DNA from: Pseudomonas putida
Lineage (GTDB): Bacteria > Pseudomonadota > Gammaproteobacteria > Pseudomonadales > Pseudomonadaceae
Reading direction: 5' to 3'
Length of the DNA: 64,000 bases
Assembly: GCF_009883635.2 (NCBI RefSeq)
Contig: NZ_CP026115.2
Span: forward strand, 1,922,001 to 1,986,000
Shown here: positions 9,499 through 18,875 of the stretch, piece after piece
Layout of the letters: each line of letters opens with the position of its first letter
Position numbering within the stretch: the first letter of the stretch is position 1
Program-made: the position numbers and the translations under genes
The notes under the pieces: model-generated
The model's database searches: none
What the model saw: the letters and a program-made list of their open reading frames with translations, nothing else
Told to the model about the DNA's origin: nothing

Positions 9499-10566
9499 TC
9501 AACCCTGCGACAGCAGCTGACGCAGGTCGATGACTGCGGCGTTGGCCCGGGAAATGTAGTTGGCCATGACCAGCGAGTGGTTGGCCCACATGCCGAAGCC
9601 GCTGCCGTTGAGCACCATCGGGCTCCACAACGGTTCCTGCGAGGCTTCCAGCTCACGAATGATCTGGCGCACGCTGACGGTGGCGTTCTTCTTCGCCAGC
9701 ACGTCGGCGAAGTCGACCTCGATGGCGCGCAGCAGGTGCGACAGCGCCCAGGCCTGGCCACGGGCTTCGTAGAACACGTTGTCGATCTGCAGCCATGGCG
9801 TTTCCACCAGCTCTTCATCAACCTGCGGCGCCTGGCCGGCGACCACCGACTCGGTCTTAAGGGTGCTGTTGAGCTTGACCCGGCCAACGCTGGCCGACAG
9901 GCGCTGCGACAGCGAACCCAGGCGGGTGGCCACGTCACCCAGCCAGTTGTTCAGGTTGTCGGCGCGGGTATAGAAGATCGCGCCCTTGTCGCCAGCGGCC
10001 AGGCGCGCCTGGTAGCGGCTCAGCGACTTGATGCCCTCTTCGAACTCCGACTCGCTCGATGGCAGGATCCAGCTCTTGTTGTCGAAGTTGAAGCGCGGTT
10101 CGGCCTTGGCCAGGTCGGCATCCTCGGTGGATTGCGACTGCGAACGGGCGAAGTCCTTGCGCAGGGCCCGGGACAAGTCACGCACCTGCACCAGCACGCC
10201 ATATTCCCAGCTCGGCATGTTGTCCATCCACAGGCCAGGAGGGAAGCGGTCGTTGGAAATGTAACCGCCCGGCTTGTTCAGCAAGGTACCGGCGACGGTC
10301 TTGAGCGTTTCGATGGTCGTATAACCGATTACCATCTGCTGGCCGCTGCGCTCGGCGGCGGCCTGGGCGTTCTGCTGCACCGGGAACAGGTCCGGCTCCT
10401 GGCTCCAGTACCAGCCCAGGCCGATGCAGACCAGCAGGTACAACCCGATCAGGGTCCCCAGGGCACGGCTCCAAAGGCCGCCAAGGTAGCTACGGGCTGC
10501 TGCGCCGCGGCCGTCCACACGTTCACGGGGCTCGGCTTTGGCCTCGCGGTTTTTCCAGTCCAGCAT
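9499..10566 (-). CDS. DUF2333 family membrane-anchored protein
   Basis: The function is unknown. The 355-residue protein has a short charged cytoplasmic N-terminus, one membrane segment (about residues 37-54, LGTLIGLYLLVCIGLGWYW), and a long periplasmic domain matching DUF2333, a gamma-proteobacterial family. The ATG at 10566 is preceded by AAGGAC. It is the first gene of a two-gene unit with the NUDIX hydrolase. It diverges from the GcbA-like gene across a 247-bp gap, the largest gene-free stretch in the window. I saw no convincing promoter in that gap by eye. Confidence 0.9.
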   Translation of the reverse strand: MLDWKNREAKAEPRERVDGRGAAARSYLGGLWSRALGTLIGLYLLVCIGLGWYWSQEPDLFPVQQNAQAAAERSGQQMVIGYTTIETLKTVAGTLLNKPGGYISNDRFPPGLWMDNMPSWEYGVLVQVRDLSRALRKDFARSQSQSTEDADLAKAEPRFNFDNKSWILPSSESEFEEGIKSLSRYQARLAAGDKGAIFYTRADNLNNWLGDVATRLGSLSQRLSASVGRVKLNSTLKTESVVAGQAPQVDEELVETPWLQIDNVFYEARGQAWALSHLLRAIEVDFADVLAKKNATVSVRQIIRELEASQEPLWSPMVLNGSGFGMWANHSLVMANYISRANAAVIDLRQLLSQG

Positions 10567-10813
10567 GGCGTTGTCCTTAATCAGTCACGACGGTTCAAGG
10601 GCTTGGACCACAGGCCAGCGCCAGGGTGCCACGGCAAGCCCGCGTCGCAGCACTATAAAGCAGACACCGCCGTACGCATAAGCGACCAATGAGTCAGTAA
10701 CTGAATATTCGTTCGCAAGCCTTTGTTGATGCGGCGCACATACGGGTGGAAAAAGTGGTGCTAGCATACAGCCATCATCGAACCTGCATAGCCCACTAAC
10801 AAGTAGCCAGGAC

Positions 10814-12193
10814 ATGACCCAAGCCGCAGAGCCGAGCCAGGAGCGCCTTTCGCAGGAGCTCGAACAGCTGTTGCAGCGCCTGTCGCGTACGCGCCTGCGC
10901 CACGGCGACCAGCCCGACCAGCTGGAGCTGCCACCTGCGCGCAAACCGGTCTACCTGCTGCTGCACGACCATGAGCGCGCCGAGCGCCTCGCCCAGCAGC
11001 TGGAGTTCTTCGGCCTGAGCGCGCAGCCGCAGCCGTGCGCCAGCGCGTTTCTGGCATCGCTGGCCGAGCAGCCTCCGGCCGCCATCGTCATGGATGTCGA
11101 CTTCGCCGGCCCCGGTGCCGGCCTGCCGTTGGCGGCGCTGGCGCAGCGGGGCCAGGCGCAACCCATACCGCTGCTGTTCTTCAGCCTGCACGAAGCCGAC
11201 ACGCCGACACGCCTCGCTGCGGTGCGAGCTGGGGGCCAGGCGTTTCTGACCGGTACGCTGGAAGCCTCCAGCCTGCTGGAAAAACTCGAAGCCATGACCA
11301 GCCACGCACAGCAAGAACCCCTGCGCGTGCTGATCATCGACGATTCGCGCGCCCAGGCCTTGCATACCGAACGGGTACTGGCCAGTGCCGGGATGCTGAC
11401 CCGCAGCCTGAACGACCCGATCCGCGCCATGGCGGAGCTGGCCGACTTCCAGCCCGACCTGATCATCCTCGACCTGTACATGCCGATGTGCTCGGGCCCC
11501 GAGCTGGCCAAGTTGATCCGTCACAATGACCGTTACGTCAGCGTGCCGATCATCTACCTGTCCGCCGAGGACGACCTGGACAAGCAGCTCGATGCCATGA
11601 GTGAAGGCGGCGACGACTTTCTGACCAAGCCGATCCGTTCGCGCCACCTGATCACCACGGTGCGCAACCGCGCCGCCCGCGCCCGCCACCTCAAGGCCCG
11701 CATGGTCCGCGACAGCCTGACCGGGCTGTACAACCACACCCACATCCTGCAACTGCTCGAAGATTGCAGCTACCGTGCCCGCCGCGAGCAGCAGCCGCTG
11801 AGCTTCGCCATGCTCGACATCGATCACTTCAAGAAGATCAACGACCGCCATGGCCACCCCATGGGCGACCGGGTGATCAAGAGCCTGGCGCTGTTCCTCA
11901 AGCAGCGCCTGCGCAAGACCGACTTCATTGGCCGCTATGGTGGCGAGGAATTTGCCATCGTCATGCCCAACACCCCGCTGAAAGCCGCGCACAAGGTACT
12001 GGACGAGATTCGCCGGCGCTTTGCCGAGATTCTGTACCCGGCGCAGCCGGAGGACCTGCAATGCACCTTCAGTGCCGGGGTGGTGCAGCTGGACGATGAG
12101 CTGGATGCGCTGAGCATGGCCAGTACGGCGGACGAGGCGTTGTACCGGGCCAAGCATGCTGGGCGTAACTGCGTGGTCAGGGTAGAGCCGTAA
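10814..12193 (+). CDS. gcbA: two-receiver diguanylate cyclase response regulator (GcbA/AdcA-like)
   Basis: This makes cyclic-di-GMP from GTP. The order in 459 residues is a first receiver-like domain (about 45-160), a second receiver (about 170-290) and a GGDEF domain (about 300-459). The active site GGEEF is at 376-380 and the inhibitory I-site RKTD at 367-370, so feedback inhibition by product is expected. The second receiver is intact (D220 phosphoacceptor, K272, IIDD acidic pocket). The first keeps an Asp at 94 but has Gly-Thr where the conserved Lys should be, so it is probably not phosphorylated normally. GcbA of Pseudomonas promotes attachment and affects dispersal. The name rests on domain order plus the adjacent ctpL/dsbD context. 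Confidence 0.9.
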   Translation: MTQAAEPSQERLSQELEQLLQRLSRTRLRHGDQPDQLELPPARKPVYLLLHDHERAERLAQQLEFFGLSAQPQPCASAFLASLAEQPPAAIVMDVDFAGPGAGLPLAALAQRGQAQPIPLLFFSLHEADTPTRLAAVRAGGQAFLTGTLEASSLLEKLEAMTSHAQQEPLRVLIIDDSRAQALHTERVLASAGMLTRSLNDPIRAMAELADFQPDLIILDLYMPMCSGPELAKLIRHNDRYVSVPIIYLSAEDDLDKQLDAMSEGGDDFLTKPIRSRHLITTVRNRAARARHLKARMVRDSLTGLYNHTHILQLLEDCSYRARREQQPLSFAMLDIDHFKKINDRHGHPMGDRVIKSLALFLKQRLRKTDFIGRYGGEEFAIVMPNTPLKAAHKVLDEIRRRFAEILYPAQPEDLQCTFSAGVVQLDDELDALSMASTADEALYRAKHAGRNCVVRVEP

Positions 12194-12298
12194 CGGCCGA
12201 GCGCAATAGCTCAACGCCACTATCGTCATCACCTGGTAACAAATTCGCCATAAATTCAGGCGCTTATCTCTCGACTCCCCCGCAGGAAGTTCGCGGCT

Positions 12299-14260
12299 AT
12301 GCGCCTGAAGTGGCTGACCAATTTCAACACCCTGTTGCTGGTGACCGTGTGTATCGCCCTAGGTGCGACCCTGTGGTGGTCGCAACGCGCCCTGGAGCGG
12401 CCCTATCAGTTGATGGAGCGCTACCTGAGCCTGTCGCAGCAGTTCCAGAACCAGACGGCGCGCAACATCCAGGCCTACCTGGGCAGTGGTGATGCCCTGC
12501 GCCATGCCGCTGCCGTCGACGCCAACAAGCAGCTCGAAGCCTCGCTGACCGACTGGCCGCCAGAACTCGCCGGCAAGCTGCGCCCAAGCCTGGACACCCT
12601 GCAGGCCTTCACCGCCAACGAACTGCTCGCCGCCGGCAAGCTGGCCGGCGACCCGCAAGCCCTGCTGCTGCAGGCCGAACGCGAGCTGGGGGCCAACTTC
12701 GAACAGTTGACCGCCTATGCCCACGACAGCGGCAGCAGCGAAGTCAACCGCTACCTGCTGCCATTGCTCGACGCCACCGTGCACCTTGGCCGGCTGTCGC
12801 TGGCCCGGGACAAACTGGTCAGCAGCGGCCGCGCCGAACTGGCCGACGAGGTCGAGCGCGAACTGCAGCTGATCCGCACCCAGGCCCAGGTCATCGACGG
12901 CCTGCCGCTGTTGGGCGTAACCCGGGCCGCCGAATCCAATGCCGATGACTTCGCCGCCATGATGGGCCTGGAGTCCCAGGCCAGCGAACACCAGGAAGAC
13001 GTGGCGGTCGGCCTCAAGCGCGAGCTACAAAGCCTGCTCAACCGCTATCCCGCCGAACTGCAACGTACCCGCGAGCAGATCGACCGCCGCACCGCCCTGG
13101 CCGCCAGCACCAATCAGCGCCTGGAAGCCGTGCAACAGGCCATCGCCGGCCTGGAGCCGGAAGTGCGCGGTCAGCACGCGAAGATTGCCGGCGAAGTGCG
13201 CATCATCCAGGGGCTGATGATCGGCCTGATCCTGCTGATCGCCCTGCTCATCGACACCTTGCAGCGGCGCCTGGCCCGTACCCTGACCAGCCTGGCCCCG
13301 GCCCTGTCGCGCTGGGCCGAAGGCGACTTTGCCGCGCCTATCGCGCTGGGCAAGACCAACCGCGAACTGCACGACATCCAGGAATCGCTCAACCGCCTGC
13401 GCCAGTACCTCGTGGAGCTGGTGGGCACCATTCGCCACAACGCCGAACAGGTCGCCGGCAGCAGCCACGCCTTGGCCGGCATGAGCGCCGCCCTGCACGA
13501 CGGCGCCGAGCGCCAGGCCGGCGACACCGGGCAGATTCGCGATGCGCTCGGCGAGCTGGAAGCCACCATCCAGCAAGTGGCCGGCGACGCCAGCTCTGCC
13601 GCCGATGCCAGCCGCGATGCCGGCCGTGCGGTGGAACAGGGCCAGACGGTGATTGGCCAGAGCCTGTCAGGCCTTCGGGCGCTGGTCGACGAGGTGCAGG
13701 GCAACGCGCGCATGATCGAACAGCTGGCCGAGGAGTCAGCCACCATTGGCGGGGTACTGACAGTGATTCGCTCCATCGCCGAACAGACCAACCTGCTGGC
13801 ATTGAATGCTGCCATCGAGGCCGCCCGTGCCGGTGAGATGGGCCGTGGCTTCGCGGTGGTGGCCGACGAGGTGCGCTCACTGGCGCAGCGCACCACCGGG
13901 GCTACCGGCGAAATCCAGGCGCTGATCGACCGCCTGCAGCAGGCGGCGCGGGAGTCGGTGGCCGGGATGCGCACCCAGCTCGAACATGCCGAAGCCACCG
14001 CCAACCAGGCCCAGGCCGCCGATGGCGCGCTGGACGAGATTGTCAGCGCGATCCGCACGATTGCCGATACGGCGGTGCGCATTGCCGATGTCACGGCGCA
14101 GCAGAGTGGCGCGGTGAGTGAGATTCGCGATCACAGTGAGCGGATTCATGAGTTGGGTGAAGACAACCTGCAGCGCATTGGCGAAGGGCGCGAGCAAGGC
14201 GAACAGCTGCTGAGCCTGGGCGGGGAGCTGAGCAAGGCAGTGCGGGCCTTCAGGGTCTGA
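12299..14260 (+). CDS. ctpL: methyl-accepting chemotaxis protein (CtpL-like)
   Basis: This 653-residue transducer has a membrane segment at about 11-27, a large helical periplasmic sensor region (about 28-300), a second membrane segment (about 301-321), a HAMP linker and a cytoplasmic signalling domain. The conserved hairpin tip ([20 protein letters not shown]) lies near residues 494-513. The start at 12299 has AGGAAG upstream. In P. aeruginosa the gene at this position beside gcbA and dsbD is ctpL, linked to taxis at low phosphate and to some chloroethylenes; I use that name from synteny. No C-terminal CheR-binding pentapeptide is visible. Confidence 0.88.
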   Translation: MRLKWLTNFNTLLLVTVCIALGATLWWSQRALERPYQLMERYLSLSQQFQNQTARNIQAYLGSGDALRHAAAVDANKQLEASLTDWPPELAGKLRPSLDTLQAFTANELLAAGKLAGDPQALLLQAERELGANFEQLTAYAHDSGSSEVNRYLLPLLDATVHLGRLSLARDKLVSSGRAELADEVERELQLIRTQAQVIDGLPLLGVTRAAESNADDFAAMMGLESQASEHQEDVAVGLKRELQSLLNRYPAELQRTREQIDRRTALAASTNQRLEAVQQAIAGLEPEVRGQHAKIAGEVRIIQGLMIGLILLIALLIDTLQRRLARTLTSLAPALSRWAEGDFAAPIALGKTNRELHDIQESLNRLRQYLVELVGTIRHNAEQVAGSSHALAGMSAALHDGAERQAGDTGQIRDALGELEATIQQVAGDASSAADASRDAGRAVEQGQTVIGQSLSGLRALVDEVQGNARMIEQLAEESATIGGVLTVIRSIAEQTNLLALNAAIEAARAGEMGRGFAVVADEVRSLAQRTTGATGEIQALIDRLQQAARESVAGMRTQLEHAEATANQAQAADGALDEIVSAIRTIADTAVRIADVTAQQSGAVSEIRDHSERIHELGEDNLQRIGEGREQGEQLLSLGGELSKAVRAFRV

Positions 14261-14266
14261 GCCCTA

Positions 14267-14373
14267 CTGTGCCGGCCTCTTCGCGGCTAAAGCCGCTCCC
14301 ACAGGGATATCACAGGTTTTGAAACTGTGCGGTCCCTGTGGGAGCGGCTTTAGCCGCGAAGAGGCCGGCACAG
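14267..14373. repeat. BIME: perfect inverted REP pair
   Basis: Two 41-bp arms (14267-14307 and 14333-14373) are exact reverse complements around a 25-bp spacer. Each contains the P. putida REP core GCGGCTAAAGCCGCTCCCAC. It lies between the chemoreceptor gene and dsbD and may terminate or stabilise the upstream transcript. Confidence 0.9.
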
Positions 14374-14464
14374 GCAATACATAACTCGAGCCATGTGTCG
14401 CCGTCACTTTCAACCACCGCCAACTTCGCTATCATGCGGGCACGTTCCACCACGCGAGTCCGCC

Positions 14465-16243
14465 ATGCGCCGCCTGTTTTTCCTGCTGTTCCTGCTGCTG
14501 GCCAGCCCTGCTTTCGCCTCGGGCCTGCTCGACAACCGCCCCAGCGCCACCCTCGGCGCCGCTTCGCTGTCCAACAATGCCGACTTCCTGCCGGTGCACG
14601 AAGCCTTCAAGCTCAGCCTGGTGCAGGCCGACGCGCAGACCCTCAAGCTGCGCTTCGTCGCTACCGACGGCTACTATCTGTACCGCCACCGTTTCCACTT
14701 CCGCACGGAACCGGCCGACATCGCCCTGGGCCCGCCGAACATCCCCAAGGGCGAAGCCAAGCACGACGAGTTCTTCGGCGACGTCGAGGTATACCACGGC
14801 GTGCTCGACATCGAGATCCCACGCACCGACGCTCGCGCCTTCACCTTGCTGGTGGGTTACCAGGGCTGCGCCGACAAGGGCCTCTGCTACCCGCCGGAAA
14901 CCGAACGCCTGAGCATTGATGGCGAAGCGCCCGCTGCAGGCGCCGCCGTGCCTGCCGGCAGCGAACAGGGCTGGAGCTGGAAGTCACTGCTGCTGTTCTT
15001 CCTCGCCGGGGTAGGCCTGACCTTCACCCCTTGCGTGCTGCCGATGCTGCCGATCCTCTCCGGCGTGGTCCTGCGTGGCCAGGTCGGTGGCCTGCGCGGT
15101 CTGGCCCTGTCGCTGGCCTACGTGCTGCCGATGGCGGCCAGCTTCGCCGTGCTCGGCGCACTGATGGGCCTGTTCGGCGCCGGCCTGAACCTGCAGGCAC
15201 GCCTGCAGTCGGCCTGGGTACTGGTGCCTTTTGCGCTGTTCTTCGTGGTGTTCGCCCTGGCCATGTTCGGCCTGTTCGAGCTCAAGTTGCCGCAAGCCCT
15301 GAGCAACCGCCTGAACAATGTCGCCAACCACACCCGGAGCGGCTCGCTGCTCGGTGCGGCAGTGCTCGGCGTGCTCTCCAGCCTGTTGGTCTCGCCCTGT
15401 GTGTCGGCGCCACTGGCGGGCGCCTTGCTGTACATCAGCGCCAGTGGCGATGCCGTGGGCGGTGCGCTCAAACTGTTCGCCCTGGGCCTGGGCATGGGCG
15501 CACCCTTGCTGCTGATTGCCACGGGTGGCGCCGCCTGGTTGCCGAAGAGCGGCCCTTGGCTGAACACCGTGAAAAACGCCATCGGCGTATTGCTGCTGGG
15601 CCTGGCCATCGGCCTGCTCAGCCGTGTGCTGCCAGGGCCGGCGACCTTGCTGCTGGTCGGCTTCCTGGCGGCTGGCGTGGCGCTGTTCCTCGGCGCCCTG
15701 GAGTTCGTGGTCAAATCGCCACGCCAACGCCTGGCACAACTGCTGGGCCTGGCGCTGCTGGTGTATGCGCTGGCCTGCTGGTACGGCGCACTCAGTGGCC
15801 AAGGTGACCCGCTGCGCCCACTGCCGCCCCCCGCCGCTGCCACCGTCAGCGGTGCAGTGGCCAAGTCCGATGCCTGGCAAACCGTCACCACCCCGGCCGC
15901 ACTGGACGCCGCCCTGGCCGAAGCCAAGGCCGCCGGCCAACCGGTGCTGCTGGACTGGTACGCAGAATGGTGCATCAGCTGCAAGGTAATCGAACGCGAA
16001 GTGCTCAATGCGCCGCAGGTTCAAGGGCAGTTGAGCGCCTTCAAGCTGCTGCGCTTCGACATCACCGAGAGCAGCGCCGAACAACGTACGCTGCTCGACC
16101 GCTACCAGCTGTTCGGGCCGCCTGCGCTGTTGTTCTTTGCGGCGAACGGCAGCGAAATGACCAGCGATCGGGTGATTGGCGAGATAAACGCCGGGGAATT
16201 TGCGCAGATTCTGACGCGCGTGCGCGGCAAACTCGGTCTATAA
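14465..16243 (+). CDS. dsbD: thiol:disulfide interchange protein DsbD
   Basis: DsbD carries electrons from cytoplasmic thioredoxin across the inner membrane to periplasmic DsbC and cytochrome c maturation proteins. The 592-residue protein shows all three parts: a signal peptide (MRRLFFLLFLLLASPAFA) and N-terminal domain with C135/C141 (GCADKGLC); an eight-helix membrane domain with C190 (TPCVLP) and C312 (SPCVSA); and a C-terminal thioredoxin domain with C503/C506 (WCISCK). All six redox cysteines are present. The ATG at 14465 gives a clean signal peptide; earlier in-frame starts overlap the leader. It lies upstream of aroQ on the same strand with a 179-bp gap. Confidence 0.96.
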   Translation: MRRLFFLLFLLLASPAFASGLLDNRPSATLGAASLSNNADFLPVHEAFKLSLVQADAQTLKLRFVATDGYYLYRHRFHFRTEPADIALGPPNIPKGEAKHDEFFGDVEVYHGVLDIEIPRTDARAFTLLVGYQGCADKGLCYPPETERLSIDGEAPAAGAAVPAGSEQGWSWKSLLLFFLAGVGLTFTPCVLPMLPILSGVVLRGQVGGLRGLALSLAYVLPMAASFAVLGALMGLFGAGLNLQARLQSAWVLVPFALFFVVFALAMFGLFELKLPQALSNRLNNVANHTRSGSLLGAAVLGVLSSLLVSPCVSAPLAGALLYISASGDAVGGALKLFALGLGMGAPLLLIATGGAAWLPKSGPWLNTVKNAIGVLLLGLAIGLLSRVLPGPATLLLVGFLAAGVALFLGALEFVVKSPRQRLAQLLGLALLVYALACWYGALSGQGDPLRPLPPPAAATVSGAVAKSDAWQTVTTPAALDAALAEAKAAGQPVLLDWYAEWCISCKVIEREVLNAPQVQGQLSAFKLLRFDITESSAEQRTLLDRYQLFGPPALLFFAANGSEMTSDRVIGEINAGEFAQILTRVRGKLGL

Positions 16244-16422
16244 CTTCCCGCGTGCCGGGAATTTTCTCCCAATGAGTGACCAGATTTAATTATTTGGTCA
16301 CATACTTCGCGCGAACCTCGGGCAACGTGCTGGCTATTGCCGGGAACTGGACACTTGCCGTCGCTTTGCGGCACACTCGCCGCGCTGTGTCGAATTGCCC
16401 TACAAATCCAAGGAATCCGCAG

Positions 16423-16875
16423 ATGGCAACCCTACTGGTGCTTCACGGCCCCAACCTGAACCTGCTCGGGACTCGCGAACCGGGCCACTACGGCGCCGTG
16501 ACCCTGGCCCAGATCAACCAGGACCTGGAGCAGCGCGCCCGCGCCGCTGGCCACCATCTGCAGTACCTGCAGAGCAATGCCGAGTACGAACTCATCGATC
16601 GTATTCATGCCGCACGCAACGAGGGTGTGGACTTCATCCTGATCAATCCGGCTGCTTTCACCCACACAAGCGTCGCATTACGTGACGCATTGCTCGCGGT
16701 GAGCATCCCATTCATCGAAGTGCACCTGTCCAACGTGCACAAACGCGAACCGTTCCGTCACCACTCCTACTTTTCCGATGTTGCCGTAGGAGTGATCTGC
16801 GGCCTGGGCGCCAGCGGTTATCGCCTGGCCCTGGAATCTGCACTGGAACAACTGGCTGCCAACGCACAGCCCTGA
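16423..16875 (+). CDS. aroQ: type II 3-dehydroquinate dehydratase
   Basis: This converts 3-dehydroquinate to 3-dehydroshikimate, the third step of the shikimate pathway. The 150-residue length is standard for the dodecameric type II enzyme. The N-terminal motif [20 protein letters not shown] with its catalytic Arg and Tyr, the [10 protein letters not shown] stretch, and the C-terminal [20 protein letters not shown] segment are all present. AAGGAA precedes the ATG at 16423. The aroQ-accB-accC order is common in Pseudomonas. A hairpin at 16883-16908 separates it from accB. Confidence 0.97.
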   Translation: MATLLVLHGPNLNLLGTREPGHYGAVTLAQINQDLEQRARAAGHHLQYLQSNAEYELIDRIHAARNEGVDFILINPAAFTHTSVALRDALLAVSIPFIEVHLSNVHKREPFRHHSYFSDVAVGVICGLGASGYRLALESALEQLAANAQP

Positions 16876-16882
16876 TAACGAA

Positions 16883-16908
16883 AACCCTGGCCTCAGTGGG
16901 CCGGGGTT
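16883..16908 (+). terminator. hairpin between aroQ and accB
   Basis: AACCCTGGCC and GGCCGGGGTT pair with one G-T wobble around a 6-base loop. No U-tract follows, so it may only attenuate aroQ read-through into accBC. Confidence 0.45.
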
Positions 16909-16975
16909 AGAGAGAAACGTTCAGATACGTTTTTAAATTTCGCCCCCTGACCGAACCTTTGGGAGTTGATGATTA

Positions 16976-17437
16976 ATGGATATCCGTAAAGTCAAGAAAC
17001 TGATCGAGCTGCTGGAAGAGTCTGGCATCGACGAGCTGGAGATCAAGGAAGGCGAAGAGTCGGTCCGTATCAGCCGCCACAGCAAGACCCCGGCCGCCCA
17101 GCAGTTCTACGCACCTGCGCCAATGGCTGCCGCGCCTGTCGCTGCTCCGGTTGCCGCTGCCGCTGCGCCAGCCGCCGAAGCTGCTGCTGCACCAGCCCTG
17201 AAAGGCACCGTGATCCGTTCGCCAATGGTCGGTACCTTCTACCGCAAGCCTTCGCCGACCTCGCCGAACTTCGCTGAAGTTGGCCAGAGCGTGAAGAAAG
17301 GCGACACCCTGTGCATCGTCGAAGCCATGAAGATGATGAACCACATCGAAGCCGATGTTGGCGGTGTCATCGACGCCATCCTGGTGGAAGACGGCCAGCC
17401 GGTTGAGTTCGACCAGCCGCTGTTCACCATCGTTTGA
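16976..17437 (+). CDS. accB: acetyl-CoA carboxylase biotin carboxyl carrier protein
   Basis: AccB carries CO2 on biotin between biotin carboxylase and carboxyltransferase in the first step of fatty-acid synthesis. In 153 residues there is an N-terminal helix region, an Ala/Pro-rich flexible linker (about 47-75) and a biotinyl domain with the biotinylated lysine K119 in EAMKM. GGGAG lies about ten bases before the ATG at 16976. accC follows after 17 bp, giving the usual accBC operon. Confidence 0.98.
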   Translation: MDIRKVKKLIELLEESGIDELEIKEGEESVRISRHSKTPAAQQFYAPAPMAAAPVAAPVAAAAAPAAEAAAAPALKGTVIRSPMVGTFYRKPSPTSPNFAEVGQSVKKGDTLCIVEAMKMMNHIEADVGGVIDAILVEDGQPVEFDQPLFTIV

Positions 17438-17454
17438 ATCGCGGAGAGCCAACG

Positions 17455-18810
17455 ATGTCTGGGAAGCTCGAAAAAGTCCTGATCGCCAACCGTGGGGAAA
17501 TTGCCCTGCGGATCCTGCGTGCCTGCAAAGAGCTGGGCATCAAGACCGTCGCCGTGCACTCCACTGCCGACCGTGAACTGATGCACCTGGGCCTGGCAGA
17601 CGAGTCGGTCTGCATCGGCCCTGCATCGTCCAAGGATTCCTACCTGCACATCCCGGCGATCATCGCTGCCGCCGAAGTTACCGGCGCCACCGCGATCCAC
17701 CCGGGTTACGGCTTCCTTGCGGAAAATGCCGATTTCGCCGAGCAGGTGGAAAAGTCCGGTTTCGCCTTCATCGGCCCGAAAGCCGACACCATTCGCCTGA
17801 TGGGCGACAAGGTTTCGGCCAAGGACGCGATGATCAAGTCGGGCGTGCCAACCGTACCAGGCTCCGATGGCCCGCTGCCGGAAGACGAAGAGGTCGCCCT
17901 GGCGATCGCTCGTGACGTCGGCTACCCGGTGATCATCAAGGCCGCCGGTGGCGGTGGTGGTCGCGGCATGCGCGTGGTGCACAAGGAAGAGGACCTGATT
18001 TCCTCGGCCAAGCTCACCCGTACCGAAGCCGGTGCTGCCTTCGGCAACCCGATGGTCTACCTGGAAAAGTTCCTGACCAACCCACGTCACGTGGAAGTTC
18101 AGGTGCTGTCCGACGGCCAGGGCAACGCCATCCACCTGGGCGACCGTGACTGCTCGCTGCAGCGCCGTCACCAGAAGGTGCTGGAAGAAGCCCCGGCCCC
18201 GGGCATCGACGAGAAGGCCCGCCAGGAAGTCTTCAAGCGTTGCGTCGATGCGTGCATCGAGATCGGCTACCGCGGTGCCGGTACCTTCGAGTTCCTGTAC
18301 GAGAACGGCCGTTTCTACTTCATCGAGATGAACACCCGCGTGCAGGTTGAGCACCCGGTGTCGGAAATGGTCACCGGTATCGACATCGTCAAGGAGATGC
18401 TGAGCATCGCCGCTGGCAACAAGCTGTCGTTCCGCCAGGAAGACGTGGTCATCCGTGGCCACTCGCTGGAGTGCCGGATCAACGCCGAAGACCCGAAGAA
18501 GTTCATTCCGAGCCCAGGCAAGGTCAAGCACTTCCACGCCCCGGGCGGCAATGGCGTACGCGTCGATTCGCACCTGTACAGCGGCTACTCGGTTCCGCCG
18601 AACTACGACTCGCTGATCGGCAAGCTGATCACCTACGGCAAGGACCGCGACGAAGCCATGGCGCGCATGCGCAATGCCCTGGACGAAATCGTCGTCGACG
18701 GCATCAAGACCAACATCCCGCTGCACCGCGACCTGGTGCGTGATGAAGGTTTCTGCAAAGGCGGCGTAAACATCCACTACCTCGAGCACAAACTGGCCAA
18801 CCAGGAGTGA
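17455..18810 (+). CDS. accC: acetyl-CoA carboxylase biotin carboxylase subunit
   Basis: AccC carboxylates biotin on AccB using ATP and bicarbonate. The 451-residue protein has the ATP-grasp layout: N-terminal domain beginning [14 protein letters not shown], the glycine-rich ATP loop GGGGGRGM, and the catalytic segment around [12 protein letters not shown]. The ATG at 17455 is chosen because GGAGAG lies upstream and the protein then begins [14 protein letters not shown] as in homologues; an earlier in-frame start at 17434 overlaps accB. A strong terminator follows. Confidence 0.98.
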   Translation: MSGKLEKVLIANRGEIALRILRACKELGIKTVAVHSTADRELMHLGLADESVCIGPASSKDSYLHIPAIIAAAEVTGATAIHPGYGFLAENADFAEQVEKSGFAFIGPKADTIRLMGDKVSAKDAMIKSGVPTVPGSDGPLPEDEEVALAIARDVGYPVIIKAAGGGGGRGMRVVHKEEDLISSAKLTRTEAGAAFGNPMVYLEKFLTNPRHVEVQVLSDGQGNAIHLGDRDCSLQRRHQKVLEEAPAPGIDEKARQEVFKRCVDACIEIGYRGAGTFEFLYENGRFYFIEMNTRVQVEHPVSEMVTGIDIVKEMLSIAAGNKLSFRQEDVVIRGHSLECRINAEDPKKFIPSPGKVKHFHAPGGNGVRVDSHLYSGYSVPPNYDSLIGKLITYGKDRDEAMARMRNALDEIVVDGIKTNIPLHRDLVRDEGFCKGGVNIHYLEHKLANQE

Positions 18811-18833
18811 TCGCGTTAGCGTGATGCATCAAG

Positions 18834-18859
18834 ACCCCGGCCCAGTGCCGGGGTTTTTT
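18834..18859 (+). terminator. intrinsic terminator after accC
   Basis: The stem ACCCCGGC/GCCGGGGT with a short loop is followed directly by TTTTTT. It lies between accC and the convergent acoR gene. Confidence 0.92.
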
Positions 18860-18875
18860 ATTGCCTGCCAGGGCC

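Noticed and set aside
10567..10813. Small RNA gene or promoter in the largest gene-free stretch
   Set aside because: No terminator-bounded transcript or convincing -35/-10 pair was seen on either strand.
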